DNA of 64,000 bases from assembly GCA_022793335.1 (NCBI GenBank), contig JAAWCQ010000009.1, forward strand, positions 186,001-250,000, in the 5' to 3' direction. Shown in pieces: positions 45,932-54,197 of this stretch. Made by a program: the position numbers and the translations under genes. The stretch comes from Clostridia bacterium (lineage in GTDB: Bacteria; Bacillota; Clostridia; Christensenellales; UBA1242). The notes below the pieces were generated by a model. It was given only the letters and a program-made list of their open reading frames with translations. It searched no databases and had not been told where the DNA came from. The first letter of the stretch is position 1. Each line of letters starts with the position of its first letter.

Positions 45932-46594
45932 ATGGCTGAATTTGAACAAATTGACATGTCAAAAACGACAAGAGAGGGCACATATAAATGGTTTAAATCC
46001 TTTTCAAACACCACCTATGGAATAAATGCCGAGCTTGACATAACCAAACTTTTGACGCTGTCTAGAAAGCGTGGCGACTCATTTTTTATCAATATGCTCT
46101 ATATTGTTACGCGTGGGGTAAACAACATTGATGAAATGAGAATAAGGCTTGTGGATGACACACCTGTTAAATATAAAATCGTCCATCCCGGCATAACTGT
46201 CATGACAAAATCTGGCAATTATGAAAATGCCAACTTGAAATATTATGAAGATTACAAAACTTTTTACAGTGAAGGCAAGAAAATCATAGATGAAATAAAA
46301 AATCACATTACACCCCAAAAGCGTGACTACAATCCAAAAAATACTTGGGATGATGTCTATATCACCTGCCTGCCATGGCTTTCATTTACTCAAATGACAC
46401 ACCCTATTCCAGACTGCAAATCCTCTCAAAGCATTCCACGACTTTGCTGGGGCAAGTTTTATCAAAATGGCGAAAAAACAATGATAACTCTCAACATCAC
46501 AGTCAGTCACATGTTTGTTGACGGATTCCCACTTTCGCAGACTTTTATTGAGATACAAAAACTTCTTGACGAGGCTGAAAAATATCTTATTTAA
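45932..46594 (+). CDS. Chloramphenicol acetyltransferase-like acyltransferase
   Basis: Protein of 220 residues, normal for CAT. The catalytic His193 is in VSHMFVDGFP (the HxxxDG motif), and the N-terminal pattern KWFKSFSNTTYGINAELDIT is typical. CAT trimers transfer acetyl from acetyl-CoA to chloramphenicol; many housekeeping homologues have other substrates, so resistance is not shown by sequence. TAAGGAG before ATG and a TATAAT-containing promoter ~40 nt upstream. Confidence 0.85.
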   Translation: MAEFEQIDMSKTTREGTYKWFKSFSNTTYGINAELDITKLLTLSRKRGDSFFINMLYIVTRGVNNIDEMRIRLVDDTPVKYKIVHPGITVMTKSGNYENANLKYYEDYKTFYSEGKKIIDEIKNHITPQKRDYNPKNTWDDVYITCLPWLSFTQMTHPIPDCKSSQSIPRLCWGKFYQNGEKTMITLNITVSHMFVDGFPLSQTFIEIQKLLDEAEKYLI

Positions 46595-46647
46595 ACAAAA
46601 AGCCTGAAAATTAAACAATTTTTAATCAAAAATCAAGAAAAAACATA

Positions 46648-46674
46648 AAAAAACAGCAAATTTTGCTGTTTTTT
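46648..46674. terminator. Bidirectional terminator between CAT and 46673 gene
   Basis: AAAACAGCAAA/TTTGCTGTTTT stem with A- and T-runs on both sides, between convergent genes. Confidence 0.85.
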
Positions 46675-47257
46675 AATCATTATAATAATCTTCATCAATA
46701 GATGGCAATTCCTCTTCATCTTCTCCTAAATCAATATTTTTATCTAAATTTTGATTTTTTGACTGCGCCTTATTGTCAACAAAAGTGCTTTTCAATTTTT
46801 GACCATTAAATTTTTCATATAAATATTCAAGTCTTTCAAAACTCTTCTTAAACTCCTTAAGTTTGACTGGAGTCCTAAGTTTGATTGAGGGAGTAAGACC
46901 TAAAGCATTTTTTGAGAAAAAAATTTCAGAGGTTACAGTTTTATCTTCACTCATCACCGATTTTACCTCTGTCAAATTTTTCAAGTTTACAAAGGCATTT
47001 TGATAAGTTAATATAGAATAAAAACTATCGGTAAAATATTCGCCCATACATTTTTCGAAAGCTTCATAATCATAATCAAAATACTCACTTCTGCTTACTT
47101 CATAGGTCAAAGGAATTTTGCTTCCGTCTGCCATGTATGCAATCAAAAAATATACTAAATTTCCATTGCCTATGTCTTTTTGCCTAGTTGCGACAATATT
47201 GACATCTTCAGGGTTTCTTATTTGCTTAATATTGTTTTTTATAAAAAGCTTGTGCAT
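46673..47257 (-). CDS. Unknown protein with IDEDYYND acidic tail
   Basis: Protein of 194 residues, no family recognised, no membrane segment. The first ~150 residues look alpha/beta (repeated Tyr/Phe-rich strands), then a Lys/Asn/Gln linker and the tail GEDEEELPSIDEDYYND. The small ORF at 50015 ends in almost the same tail. GAGGAGAGG before ATG; promoter at 47278. Monocistronic. Confidence 0.7.
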   Translation of the reverse strand: MHKLFIKNNIKQIRNPEDVNIVATRQKDIGNGNLVYFLIAYMADGSKIPLTYEVSRSEYFDYDYEAFEKCMGEYFTDSFYSILTYQNAFVNLKNLTEVKSVMSEDKTVTSEIFFSKNALGLTPSIKLRTPVKLKEFKKSFERLEYLYEKFNGQKLKSTFVDNKAQSKNQNLDKNIDLGEDEEELPSIDEDYYND

Positions 47258-47277
47258 AACCTCTCCTCATTTTTATT

Positions 47278-47306
47278 GTTATAACATTTTTTATTATCTT
47301 TTTCAA
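47278..47306 (-). promoter_or_regulatory. Promoter of the 46673 gene
   Basis: Minus strand TTGAAA (47306-47301), 17-bp spacer, TATAAC (47283-47278). Confidence 0.65.
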
Positions 47307-47317
47307 TATTTATAAAC

Positions 47318-47348
47318 AAAAAAAGCGCAAATTTAATACGCTTTTTTA
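47318..47348 (-). terminator. Terminator of the superoxide reductase gene
   Basis: Minus-strand AAAAGCG/CGCTTTT stem with T7 tail, 16 nt past the stop. Confidence 0.8.
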
Positions 47349-47363
47349 TTTGAAATTTTAAGA

Positions 47364-47738
47364 TTAAATCTCTGTTGCCCACAAACCATGTTTATTGCAA
47401 TATGAATAAACTTTTGCATTTGCAAAGTAAGGGAATTTCACTTCAGCCGCCTGACCAGCTTTAAGATGTTTTTTAATCTCAACCCCATCTGCTGAAAGCA
47501 TTATCCATTCAATAAAATGTTCGTCTTCCATAACATGATTGACTTTGACAGTAATCTCATCGTCTGACTTCTCAACAACAGGCAAGTGTTTTTCAACAGC
47601 ACCATCTGAGTTGTTTGCCTTGCAAAAGGCCATTTCTTGACCGCAGCATTTAATTCCGCAGTTGTCACAGGTGCAATCATGCAAAACTTCCACTACTGCG
47701 CCGCATTTTACACATTTTTTCAATATCAATTCTTTCAT
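47364..47738 (-). CDS. dfx: Desulfoferrodoxin-type superoxide reductase
   Basis: Protein of 124 residues. N-terminal desulforedoxin domain with Cys9, Cys12, Cys31 and Cys32 holding the FeCys4 centre; C-terminal neelaredoxin domain with the catalytic iron ligands: His in KHLPVV, two His in NHVMEDEHFIEW, and Cys and His in YSYCNKHGLW. It reduces superoxide to H2O2 without making O2, as suits an anaerobe. AAGGAGG before ATG. Between 47739 and 47850 the sequence is AT-rich and probably holds the promoter (TATAAT near 47812). Confidence 0.95.
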   Translation of the reverse strand: MKELILKKCVKCGAVVEVLHDCTCDNCGIKCCGQEMAFCKANNSDGAVEKHLPVVEKSDDEITVKVNHVMEDEHFIEWIMLSADGVEIKKHLKAGQAAEVKFPYFANAKVYSYCNKHGLWATEI

Positions 47739-47851
47739 TCCATCCTCCTTATAATAAGTTTTGAAAGCATATATATTTTAATATGATTTTAATTTAAAAG
47801 CAAACGAATTATAATAAAAATTCAATTTTTCCTTGCCTCGCAATATAAAAA

Positions 47852-47884
47852 AAAGCATAGTTTAATTTAAACCAGCTTTTTTCT
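47852..47884 (-). terminator. Probable terminator of natAB
   Basis: Minus-strand AAAAAAGC-n-GTTTAA/TTAAAC-n-GCTTTTTT stem with small bulges and T tail, ~55 nt past the natB stop. Confidence 0.6.
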
Positions 47885-47938
47885 TATTTACTCAAATTTG
47901 TCAATTATTTATCAAAAATGATTACTCAGATTTGACAT

Positions 47939-49075
47939 TTATTTATTAAACATGATTTTTTCGCTTTTAAACATAAAACTGAGCAGCACAATTAAAACAA
48001 CCGAGACCACAAGATTTGACAATATTGAAAGCACTACGCCAAGCGGAGAAATTGAAAAAGTCATGATTGAAGAGATTACAAGTCCGCTTCCAAGAAGAGG
48101 AATTGCATAGAGCCCTACAGACGAAGTCGAAACAAACATTGACGCCATGCCCATTATCAAAATAACCATCATAAGCGGTGTAATAAGTGAGCTTGCTTCT
48201 TTTACGCTCTTTGCATAGGCTGATATTACTGAAAAAGCAGATATTATTACCAGCACTACAGATATTATAATTCCAAAAAGCATGAAATAGTCACCAACCG
48301 AATAGAAGGCGGCAGTATTTGCACCAATTATTCCATTCATAAGTTTTGGCAGCGATAATATTACGCCAATAAAGCTTGACAGACCACTCAGCACCGCAAA
48401 GCAGGAAAGGCTGACTATCTTTCCAATTGCAAGCTGCCACCTTTTTATTGGAGTGATAAGCATTGTTGCCATTGTTCCCCTTTCCTTTTCACCAGCAATT
48501 GACTCAGACGCAACCATAATGCAGGCAGAGGCAAGAAGAGAAAACATAAGCATTGGCACAATTGCAGAGAGAATGCTTCCTGCAAGCTCGCTTTCTTTTG
48601 CAAGGTCGAATTTAACATCAGCGCTTCCATTCAATGTAAAGGAAGTCTCCATATAAGTATTAAAGACCGCGCTTATCATTATATAAGCAGCATTTGAGTC
48701 TTCTTTTGCAGAATTGTAATAGATTTGAATATCAGGGCATTTTCCTTCATTTAAATCTTCAACAAAGTTTTCTGGGAAGACTATAAAAAGCTCCGCACCG
48801 CCCTCTGCGACCTCAGCTTTTGCTTCGTCAATCGTTTTTTCTTCGGTTTTTATTTTAAGCACCCCTTCAAGCACAGGCGCAAATTCAACTGGAACATTTT
48901 GCACATAAGCGGCTGGTTTATAATCTTTTGGCTTATTGTGACTTGAGGTAACCGTTCCTATCAAGGTATATACAAGATAAATCATAAGTCCTGGCAAAAG
49001 CAGGCTTAATATCATTCTTCTGTCTTTAAAAAACCTTGCAAATTCTTTTTTAATTATTGACCACACGCTTTTCAT
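47939..49075 (-). CDS. natB: ABC-2 type permease (NatB-like)
   Basis: Protein of 378 residues. One N-terminal membrane helix (~22-42), a large extracytoplasmic domain (~45-165), then about five helices with VASESIAGEKERGTMATMLI between, a family mark of NatB/YhaP exporters. Its ATG overlaps the TGA of natA (ATGA), so both are made together. NatAB exports Na+ in Bacillus; other substrates are possible. Confidence 0.88.
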   Translation of the reverse strand: MKSVWSIIKKEFARFFKDRRMILSLLLPGLMIYLVYTLIGTVTSSHNKPKDYKPAAYVQNVPVEFAPVLEGVLKIKTEEKTIDEAKAEVAEGGAELFIVFPENFVEDLNEGKCPDIQIYYNSAKEDSNAAYIMISAVFNTYMETSFTLNGSADVKFDLAKESELAGSILSAIVPMLMFSLLASACIMVASESIAGEKERGTMATMLITPIKRWQLAIGKIVSLSCFAVLSGLSSFIGVILSLPKLMNGIIGANTAAFYSVGDYFMLFGIIISVVLVIISAFSVISAYAKSVKEASSLITPLMMVILIMGMASMFVSTSSVGLYAIPLLGSGLVISSIMTFSISPLGVVLSILSNLVVSVVLIVLLSFMFKSEKIMFNK

Positions 49076-49845
49076 TGTTTGCCTCCAAAACTGTCATACA
49101 ACTGGAAAAAGGCATCTTCAAGACACATCTCTTTGGTTATATTTTCAAGTGTATCCACCTTCGCCAGTTTTCCGTTGATAATAATTCCCACCCTGTCACA
49201 TAGCTTTTCGACCAGACTGAAAATATGTGTTGAAAGAATAATTGTTTTGCCTTGCGCTTTAAGCTCTTGTAAAAAGTCGGTTACAACCTTTGCAGTAATT
49301 ACATCCAAGCCATTTGTTGGCTCATCAAATATAATCACTTCAGGATCATGAACAATTGAAATTACAAGCGACACCTTTTGCTTCATGCCTGTTGACAGGT
49401 TTGCAAGTTTTACCTCTGCAAACTGGTCAATACCAAACTTACTAAATAGATTGCGTTTGCGCTCGTCACTTGTCGCCTTATCAATTTGATAAAGCTCACT
49501 GAAAAAATCAAACAGATAGTTTGGCGTAAAAAAGTCTTCAAGTTTAAGCTCGCTTGTCAAAAAGCCAATCTTTTTTCTCACTTCATTTTGCTGTGAGGCA
49601 ACATTGAAGCCAGCAATGAAAGCATTTCCACTGTCTGCTTTAATAAGGGTTGCAAGTATTCTCAGCGTGGTAGTCTTTCCTGCTCCGTTTGGCCCAAGCA
49701 AGCCAAAAATCTCACCTTTGTAAGCGACAAGCGAAAGGTCATCAACCGCCACTTTGATATCTGCATTTGTCTTTTCAAGCTTCTTTTGCTTTCTTGAAAG
49801 CTTGAAAGTCTTTTTTAAATTTTCTATTCTTAATATTTCTTCCAT
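49072..49845 (-). CDS. natA: ABC transporter ATP-binding protein (NatA-like)
   Basis: Protein of about 257 residues. Walker A GPNGAGKTT, signature LSTGMKQK (S-T-G instead of S-G-G), Walker B VIIFDEPTNGLD and a switch His in LSTHIFS. Start ATG 49845: there is no ribosome binding site and the -10 box ends only six nt upstream, so the mRNA is probably leaderless. A TTG in frame at 49878 is open but lies in the -35 box. Expression may be phase-variable because of the G9 promoter spacer. Confidence 0.88.
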   Translation of the reverse strand: MEEILRIENLKKTFKLSRKQKKLEKTNADIKVAVDDLSLVAYKGEIFGLLGPNGAGKTTTLRILATLIKADSGNAFIAGFNVASQQNEVRKKIGFLTSELKLEDFFTPNYLFDFFSELYQIDKATSDERKRNLFSKFGIDQFAEVKLANLSTGMKQKVSLVISIVHDPEVIIFDEPTNGLDVITAKVVTDFLQELKAQGKTIILSTHIFSLVEKLCDRVGIIINGKLAKVDTLENITKEMCLEDAFFQLYDSFGGKQ

Positions 49846-49851
49846 GTTAAG

Positions 49852-49878
49852 AGTATACCCCCCCCCGAAAAATGTCAA
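49852..49878 (-). promoter_or_regulatory. natAB promoter with poly-G spacer
   Basis: Minus strand TTGACA (49878-49873), a 15-nt spacer made of TTTTTC and nine G, and TATACT (49857-49852). The spacer is two short of the 17-bp optimum; slippage in the G tract would change it. The ATG is six nt beyond the -10. Confidence 0.75.
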
Positions 49879-50014
49879 GCATTTTTAATCATATTTTTAT
49901 TTTATAATAACATTTTTTTATTGTCAAATATGTTTAATAATTTGATAATATTTATCAAATAAGCATGAAAAAAGCCATTTTTTAATTAAAAGGCTTAAAT
50001 TTCAGCTGATTCTA

Positions 50015-50179
50015 TTATTTATAATAATCGTCATCTATGCTTGGAAGCTCTTCTTCATCTTCCCATCCTTCATATTGCTTGGCCGCTTTCTTTTGCGCTT
50101 CAATTCGCATCTCGACAGCCCTTTCAATGCTTTGTTTGAATTCTTTAAAATATTTTGTATCTATAGGCGGCAATTCCAT
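50015..50179 (-). CDS. 54-residue ORF carrying an IDDDYY acidic tail
   Basis: Begins MELPPIDTKYFKEFKQ, is helical and ends DEEELPSIDDDYYK, matching the end of the 194-residue protein at 46673. It also repeats a proline-isoleucine-aspartate motif near both ends. No ribosome binding site precedes the ATG. It is either a small tail-only protein or the 3' remnant of a decayed paralogue. Confidence 0.45.
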   Translation of the reverse strand: MELPPIDTKYFKEFKQSIERAVEMRIEAQKKAAKQYEGWEDEEELPSIDDDYYK

Positions 50180-50293
50180 CTCTATAAAATAACGAAAATT
50201 TAAGCAAATTTTGACTATTTTCTTTTAAATTCGCTATAATTCTTGTCAAAAATGGACAAATTTATTATAATAAGCTTTAATTAAAGGAATAAT

Positions 50294-51499
50294 ATGGAAA
50301 TATTTTTAAACATTTTATTTTTAATAATTGGCTTGGCTTTGCTTATAAAAGGAGCTGATTTTTTTGTAAGCGGCGCAAGCTCTATCGCCAAAAAATTTAA
50401 AGTGCCAACTATGCTTATAGGGCTTACCATTGTTGCTCTGGGCACCAGTCTGCCCGAGCTTTCTGTAAGTGTGGCAAGCGCTATTAAAGGCAGCACAGAT
50501 ATGTCGATGGGCAATATTGTGGGCTCAAACATGATGAATATGCTTTTAATCTTAGGCGTAGTTGCCCTCATTCATCCCGTGCCAATCACAAAAAGCAGCA
50601 AAAAAATTGATTTTCCTTTTTTAATTGTTCTTACTATGCTGCTTCTTGTCTTCTCTGCTGATGTCATTTTAAATGGCGATGCTCAAAATATGATTTCTCG
50701 CACCGAAAGCATTGTCTTTCTTGCCATGCTTGTATTTTATATAACCATTCTTGTAATAAACGCCAATTTTTCAAAAAAGCTTCCTTTTGCTAAAGAGGAC
50801 GAATTAAATTTCAGTGGAGAAATGTCCTCTCAAACAGAAAATGAAACCTTTTCAAAGGATGAAGCTAAGGGCGAAAATAAGTTGGAAACAAATATGATTT
50901 CCACCCTTGATAATGATGAAAGTTTACAAGAAGAAAATCTTCAAACAAGCGAAAGACAAAATCAAAATTTAATTAACCAGGAAGAAAAATCAAAGAAATT
51001 AAGGTTTAAAAAAGAAAAGAATGAAGACAAAATATTAAAGAGCTGGCAGATTGCGTTATGTTTAATCTTTGGCCTTGCTGCTGTTGTTTTTGGAGCTGAA
51101 TGCGTAAGCACCACTGCGCAGTTTCTTGCAATTAAAATCGGAATGAGTGAGGCTCTAGTCGGCCTGACCATTGTGGCAGTTGGCACCAGCCTGCCAGAGC
51201 TTGCCACATCAATTGCAGCATCAAGACGAGGCGACAATCAAATGGCTCTTGGCAATATTTTAGGCTCAAATGTCATCAACATAGCACTTGTTTTAGGACT
51301 GGTTGGCGTGATATCTCCCGTTGCAATAACCTCAGCAATTTTGATTGACATGCTTATTCTTACAATATTCACAATCATATTTTCAGTGATTTGTATGACA
51401 AGCAAAAAGGAGATTAAACGCTGGGTCGGCATCCTTCTTTTAATAATGTATATCGCCTATATCACATTTGCAATTGTAAGAAATTATGTAGGATTTTAA
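50294..51499 (+). CDS. yrbG: Calcium/sodium antiporter (CaCA, YrbG type)
   Basis: Protein of 401 residues. Two inverted halves each carry an alpha repeat: GTSLPELSVSVASAIKGSTD with GNIVGSNMMN, and GTSLPELATSIAASRRGDNQ with GNILGSNVIN; these residues bind the ions. The halves are joined by an acidic cytosolic loop of about 90 residues (~160-250), longer than the usual prokaryotic member. Swaps Na+ or H+ for Ca2+. AAAGGAA before ATG. Confidence 0.95.
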   Translation: MEIFLNILFLIIGLALLIKGADFFVSGASSIAKKFKVPTMLIGLTIVALGTSLPELSVSVASAIKGSTDMSMGNIVGSNMMNMLLILGVVALIHPVPITKSSKKIDFPFLIVLTMLLLVFSADVILNGDAQNMISRTESIVFLAMLVFYITILVINANFSKKLPFAKEDELNFSGEMSSQTENETFSKDEAKGENKLETNMISTLDNDESLQEENLQTSERQNQNLINQEEKSKKLRFKKEKNEDKILKSWQIALCLIFGLAAVVFGAECVSTTAQFLAIKIGMSEALVGLTIVAVGTSLPELATSIAASRRGDNQMALGNILGSNVINIALVLGLVGVISPVAITSAILIDMLILTIFTIIFSVICMTSKKEIKRWVGILLLIMYIAYITFAIVRNYVGF

Positions 51500-51554
51500 T
51501 AAAGTTTTTTTAAAAAAACATAAAATTTATTAAGCTTTTCTAAAACTAAAAAAG

Positions 51555-51584
51555 AAGATGGTGAAAAGAAAATTTCATCATCTT
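51555..51584. terminator. Bidirectional terminator after the antiporter
   Basis: Twelve-bp stem AAGATGGTGAAA/TTTCATCATCTT (one G-T), A-run before and T-run after, between convergent genes. Confidence 0.9.
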
Positions 51585-51598
51585 TTATATTTTTTTCA

Positions 51599-52474
51599 TT
51601 ATTTTTCATCATTTTTTATGTTTTTTTGATATTTTTCTTCAATTTTTAAGCATTTTGACAGATTTTTAAAGAAATCTTGATTTTTATAATAAATATATTT
51701 CAACTCGCTTTTTGGAAAAGGATGAGAAAATTTATCGTCACCAAGCTCTATTGTAAGAGCAGGAATTTTAAGCTTTTTTACGCACCAATCTTTAAATCCA
51801 CCACTGCTTATTTTTTGCGTTGACCTTATATGATAACCGCTGCTTCTTGCAAACACTTTTGCAATCTTTCTGTCTCGTCTTCGCCTTAATCCTGTCTGAT
51901 GAAAATCGTAATAAACTTCCTCACCTTTAAGGTGGAAGCTTATTGAAATAAACAAATCCAAATTTTCTGACCATTCAGCCAAAGCCTGCACTTCGGGCTC
52001 ACTCATAGCTTCATATCCATAAAAACCTTGGCTTGACGGAGCTGTTTTGCTTGAAAACTTGTTATGCCAGTCGGCATCCCAATTATTATTCAAATCAACT
52101 CCATTTGCATTTGCCTTAAACAGTGAAAAATCTTCACTTTGATTTATTGCAATAAGCCTTTCTTTATCATCATCACTTAAGTTTTCACAGCCATTCTCGC
52201 ACAGCTCGACACCGTCAGGATTGACAAGTGGAACAAAGGAAATATTAAACCCAAGTTTATGTTTATATGCCTCTTTCATAAACATGCAAATCAAATCACA
52301 TGAAAGATGCTCGCGCGCATGCATTCCGCCTGTCACAAGTGCCCATTTAGCACTTGGAGAGGAAATATAATTGACAGCATAAATATCTCTGCCCAAAACA
52401 GACTTGCCAATTATGACAATTTCATAAAAATCTTTTACCTCTTCCAGAAATGCTTCAAGCTGACTTTGCTGCAT
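51599..52474 (-). CDS. M14-family zinc carboxypeptidase/endopeptidase
   Basis: Protein of 291 residues. Zinc ligands His52 and Glu55 (HARE) and His181 (SFHLKG); catalytic Glu243 (TIELGDD). The family includes gamma-D-glutamyl-diamino-acid endopeptidases that trim peptidoglycan peptides. There is no signal peptide, so it should act inside, on recycled muropeptides or on peptides. It follows an M19 dipeptidase gene by 19 nt, suggesting a joint peptide-salvage job. GGGAGA before ATG. Confidence 0.9.
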   Translation of the reverse strand: MQQSQLEAFLEEVKDFYEIVIIGKSVLGRDIYAVNYISSPSAKWALVTGGMHAREHLSCDLICMFMKEAYKHKLGFNISFVPLVNPDGVELCENGCENLSDDDKERLIAINQSEDFSLFKANANGVDLNNNWDADWHNKFSSKTAPSSQGFYGYEAMSEPEVQALAEWSENLDLFISISFHLKGEEVYYDFHQTGLRRRRDRKIAKVFARSSGYHIRSTQKISSGGFKDWCVKKLKIPALTIELGDDKFSHPFPKSELKYIYYKNQDFFKNLSKCLKIEEKYQKNIKNDEK

Positions 52475-52493
52475 GACACTCTCCCACTTTTAT

Positions 52494-53351
52494 TTACTTA
52501 ATTCTTTGTAAGAAGCTTTTATTTGTTCTGTTTAAAAACGCTTCAAAATTTTTGTGATAAAGCTTTTCAATTTGTTCTTTATTAAAACCTGCCTCACTCA
52601 ACGCCTGAGTTAAGTTTGAAAAATCGCAATAATTTTCAAGTCCTTTTGGGTGATTGTCAATTCCATAAAAGTCAGAGCCTATGCCAATATTGTCAAAACC
52701 CCATCGGCTTGTGAAGTATTTGAGATTTTCAACTATATCAAAAACGCCAAAGTCATTGCTGGTCTTGACACACTTATCGAAGAAAAATAGTCCAATAAAA
52801 CCATTTGACTTTACAATTGTTTCAACTTGCCTGTCTGTCAAGTTGCGTTTTGCGTTTTTAATTCCTCGAAAACCAGTATGAGAACAATATAAATTATTTT
52901 TTACAAGCTTTGACAATTGATAGAAACTTTGACAGTTTAAGTGGGCAAAATCAATTACAATTCCCCTTTCTATAAGCATGTTTGCTACCTTCCAGCCAAG
53001 CTCAGTCAAACCGCCCTGACTGCCCGTTCCGCTTGCTAACGAATTTTTCCCATTCCAAGTCAGCGAGCATGTAAAGGGCTTGATTAAATTCAAAAATTGA
53101 AAAGCTTTTTCATCAGATACCCACCAAAGATCTTCCAAATGTAAAAGAAAATCGCTGTTTTCTCTCAAAACTTTTGCCTTCTGTTCAAGCTCATAAAAAA
53201 TACTTGCGCGGTCACGCTTAGTGCTCCAATAAGAAGCACAAATCACTTTCACTCCACTTTCTTTGCAAGACTTAATATAGTTTGGAAGAGCGTCCACTTC
53301 AAGCTCTGTCAAAAAGTCATTATGTGTGTCACAAATTTCAATCATTTCCAT
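52494..53351 (-). CDS. M19-family (membrane) dipeptidase
   Basis: Protein of 285 residues, somewhat shorter than the ~310-370 typical. Zinc motif CDTHNDF (His10, Asp12), bridging Glu in LLHLEDLWW, DFAHLN, SHTGFRG, RNLTDRQV and IGSDFYG, all in family order. M19 enzymes hydrolyse dipeptides, often with a D-residue at the second place. Cytosolic (no signal). First gene of an operon with the M14 peptidase. Confidence 0.93.
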   Translation of the reverse strand: MEMIEICDTHNDFLTELEVDALPNYIKSCKESGVKVICASYWSTKRDRASIFYELEQKAKVLRENSDFLLHLEDLWWVSDEKAFQFLNLIKPFTCSLTWNGKNSLASGTGSQGGLTELGWKVANMLIERGIVIDFAHLNCQSFYQLSKLVKNNLYCSHTGFRGIKNAKRNLTDRQVETIVKSNGFIGLFFFDKCVKTSNDFGVFDIVENLKYFTSRWGFDNIGIGSDFYGIDNHPKGLENYCDFSNLTQALSEAGFNKEQIEKLYHKNFEAFLNRTNKSFLQRIK

Positions 53352-53504
53352 ATACTTTCTTATGAAATGTGAATGATAAGTGACATGAAATGATTATATT
53401 TAGCATAAATAAATTGTCATCAACCTTAAAAATTTAAAATAAAAATAACAATAAGCGCTTTGACGCTATTGAAAAATAAAAAATATATGATATAATAAAA
53501 AAAG

Positions 53505-54152
53505 ATGAAAAAGAAAATAGCCATTGACCTTGATAAAACTCTGTTTAATTGCAACTCGCTTGTATATTCTTTTTTAAACCAATTAAATTTCAACAAAGCT
53601 AAAATACTCAAACATAAAGATATACAAAAAGGCATTTATAAAAGCTCAGTATTAAATAAAGTATTCAAATTGTTTAATCCGAAAAAATACTATCCTTATA
53701 AGGATGCGATTGAAACAATAAATGAGCTTTATGAAAAGGGCTATGAAATTCATCTTGTTTCAAACCGCCCAGAATGGAAACCTCTTATTGCAATGACCAT
53801 TGAAAGCCTTAAACTTCACGGATTAAAATATCATAAACTTATCATGGGTTGCAACAATAAATTGGCCTATGCGGAACAAGAAAATTTGGACTATTTCATC
53901 GATAACGACATCAACCTTTGCTTAAATCTTTTAAATACAGAAAACACTAAACCAATTTATTTCAATTCTTCAAAAAGAAAGACTGAATTTAAACTTAAAG
54001 CTGCCGGCTTCTATGATTTTTTGGATTGGAAAGAAATAAAGGGCTTTTTGAATAACGATGAGAGCGCACTGCTTCAAAATCCAAGTTATCACAGACTAAA
54101 CAGAGATGAATTTGCCTTTTCTGACAGCGACGAAAACAACCTTGAATATTAA
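53505..54152 (+). CDS. HAD-superfamily phosphatase, 5'(3')-deoxyribonucleotidase-like
   Basis: Protein of 215 residues. HAD motif I is IDLDKTLFN (nucleophile Asp and acid Asp), motif II LVSNRPEW, then a Lys-rich stretch, and motif IV DYFIDNDINLC. The C-terminal ~30 residues are an acidic extension ending SDSDENNLEY. There is no ribosome binding site; TATAAT (53491-53496) stands eight nt before ATG, so the message is probably leaderless. Divergent from the M19 gene. Confidence 0.75.
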   Translation: MKKKIAIDLDKTLFNCNSLVYSFLNQLNFNKAKILKHKDIQKGIYKSSVLNKVFKLFNPKKYYPYKDAIETINELYEKGYEIHLVSNRPEWKPLIAMTIESLKLHGLKYHKLIMGCNNKLAYAEQENLDYFIDNDINLCLNLLNTENTKPIYFNSSKRKTEFKLKAAGFYDFLDWKEIKGFLNNDESALLQNPSYHRLNRDEFAFSDSDENNLEY

Positions 54153-54164
54153 ATAACTTGCAAA

Positions 54165-54190
54165 AAAAGACACTTTTAAGAGTGTCTTTT
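54165..54190. terminator. Bidirectional terminator between HAD and HD genes
   Basis: AAAAGACACT/AGTGTCTTTT, 10-bp stem with loop TTTAAG, between convergent genes. Confidence 0.9.
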
Positions 54191-54197
54191 GTTATTT

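Noticed and set aside
45932-46594. Proven chloramphenicol resistance gene
   Set aside because: The fold and catalytic His are clear, but many CAT-like proteins act on other substrates; nothing here shows resistance.
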